Positions 63,952-64,000 of a stretch of DNA of 64,000 nt are shown in pieces. The translations under genes were made by a program, and so were the position numbers. Location of the stretch: contig CM076659.1 in the NCBI GenBank assembly GCA_038496675.1, positions 4,200,692-4,264,691 on the forward strand, read 5' to 3'. The notes beneath the pieces are model-generated. The model was not told the DNA's origin, did not search any database, and was given only the letters and a program-made list of their open reading frames with translations. The first letter of the stretch is position 1, and each line of letters opens with the position of its first letter. Source of the stretch: Rachycentron canadum. Its lineage: Eukaryota > Chordata > Actinopteri > Carangiformes > Rachycentridae.

Positions 63952-63994
<43 letters not shown>
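63952..63994. repeat. (TG)n microsatellite
   Basis: Dinucleotide run at the window edge inside an unc5b intron. Confidence 0.95.
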
Positions 63995-63995
<1 letters not shown>

Positions 63996-64000
63996 TTGTG

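Noticed and set aside
1..64000. CRISPR arrays, rRNA, tRNA, and autonomous transposons
   Set aside because: No spaced direct-repeat array, no recognisable RNA gene, and no transposase or reverse transcriptase frame was seen. tRNA absence was not exhaustively checked.

Overview
The window is teleost fish nuclear DNA, probably from a percomorph, although no single base proves the species. It has vertebrate-type split genes with short GT-AG introns, long poly(T) and dinucleotide runs, short non-autonomous dispersed repeats and no prokaryotic operon structure. All real genes were rebuilt exon by exon: each junction was checked for a GT donor, an AG acceptor and a continuous reading frame, and the protein was compared with remembered human orthologs.

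Layout. (1) 204-4115, minus: haao, 3-hydroxyanthranilate 3,4-dioxygenase, ten coding exons, complete at 286 codons. (2) 6792-20931, plus: papolg-type poly(A) polymerase, with a 3'UTR to about 24.15 kb. The canonical stop lies inside a splice donor, and two further exons duplicate its C-terminal nuclear-localisation region. (3) 24.27-29.10 kb: an inverted duplication carrying two nearly identical intronless genes (24842-25684 plus; 27791-28588 minus). Each encodes an unrecognised protein with a PRAS repeat, a helical domain and a C-terminal membrane anchor, and each has a matched NRF1/CRE-type promoter. (4) 30077-37691, plus: psap, prosaposin, including a 6-nt microexon. (5) 39195-42891, minus: slc29a3 (ENT3), tail-to-tail with psap. 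(6) 49193-63712, minus: unc5b netrin receptor, with its 5' exons outside the window and a probable 3'UTR down to about 46.4 kb.

How the genes relate. psap and slc29a3 both act in lysosomes, and psap-slc29a3-unc5b keep the order and orientation of human 10q22.1, but cdh23 and vsir are not between psap and slc29a3. haao and papolg correspond to human chromosome 2p. The junction between these two blocks is where the inverted gene pair lies. haao works in the kynurenine/NAD pathway, papolg in nuclear mRNA polyadenylation and unc5b in axon and vessel guidance; no shared operon-like function is implied.

The strongest unusual signals are the inverted pair of unrecognised genes, the stop/splice switch with duplicated exons in papolg, the psap microexon, and a perfect 38-bp hairpin in the papolg 3'UTR.
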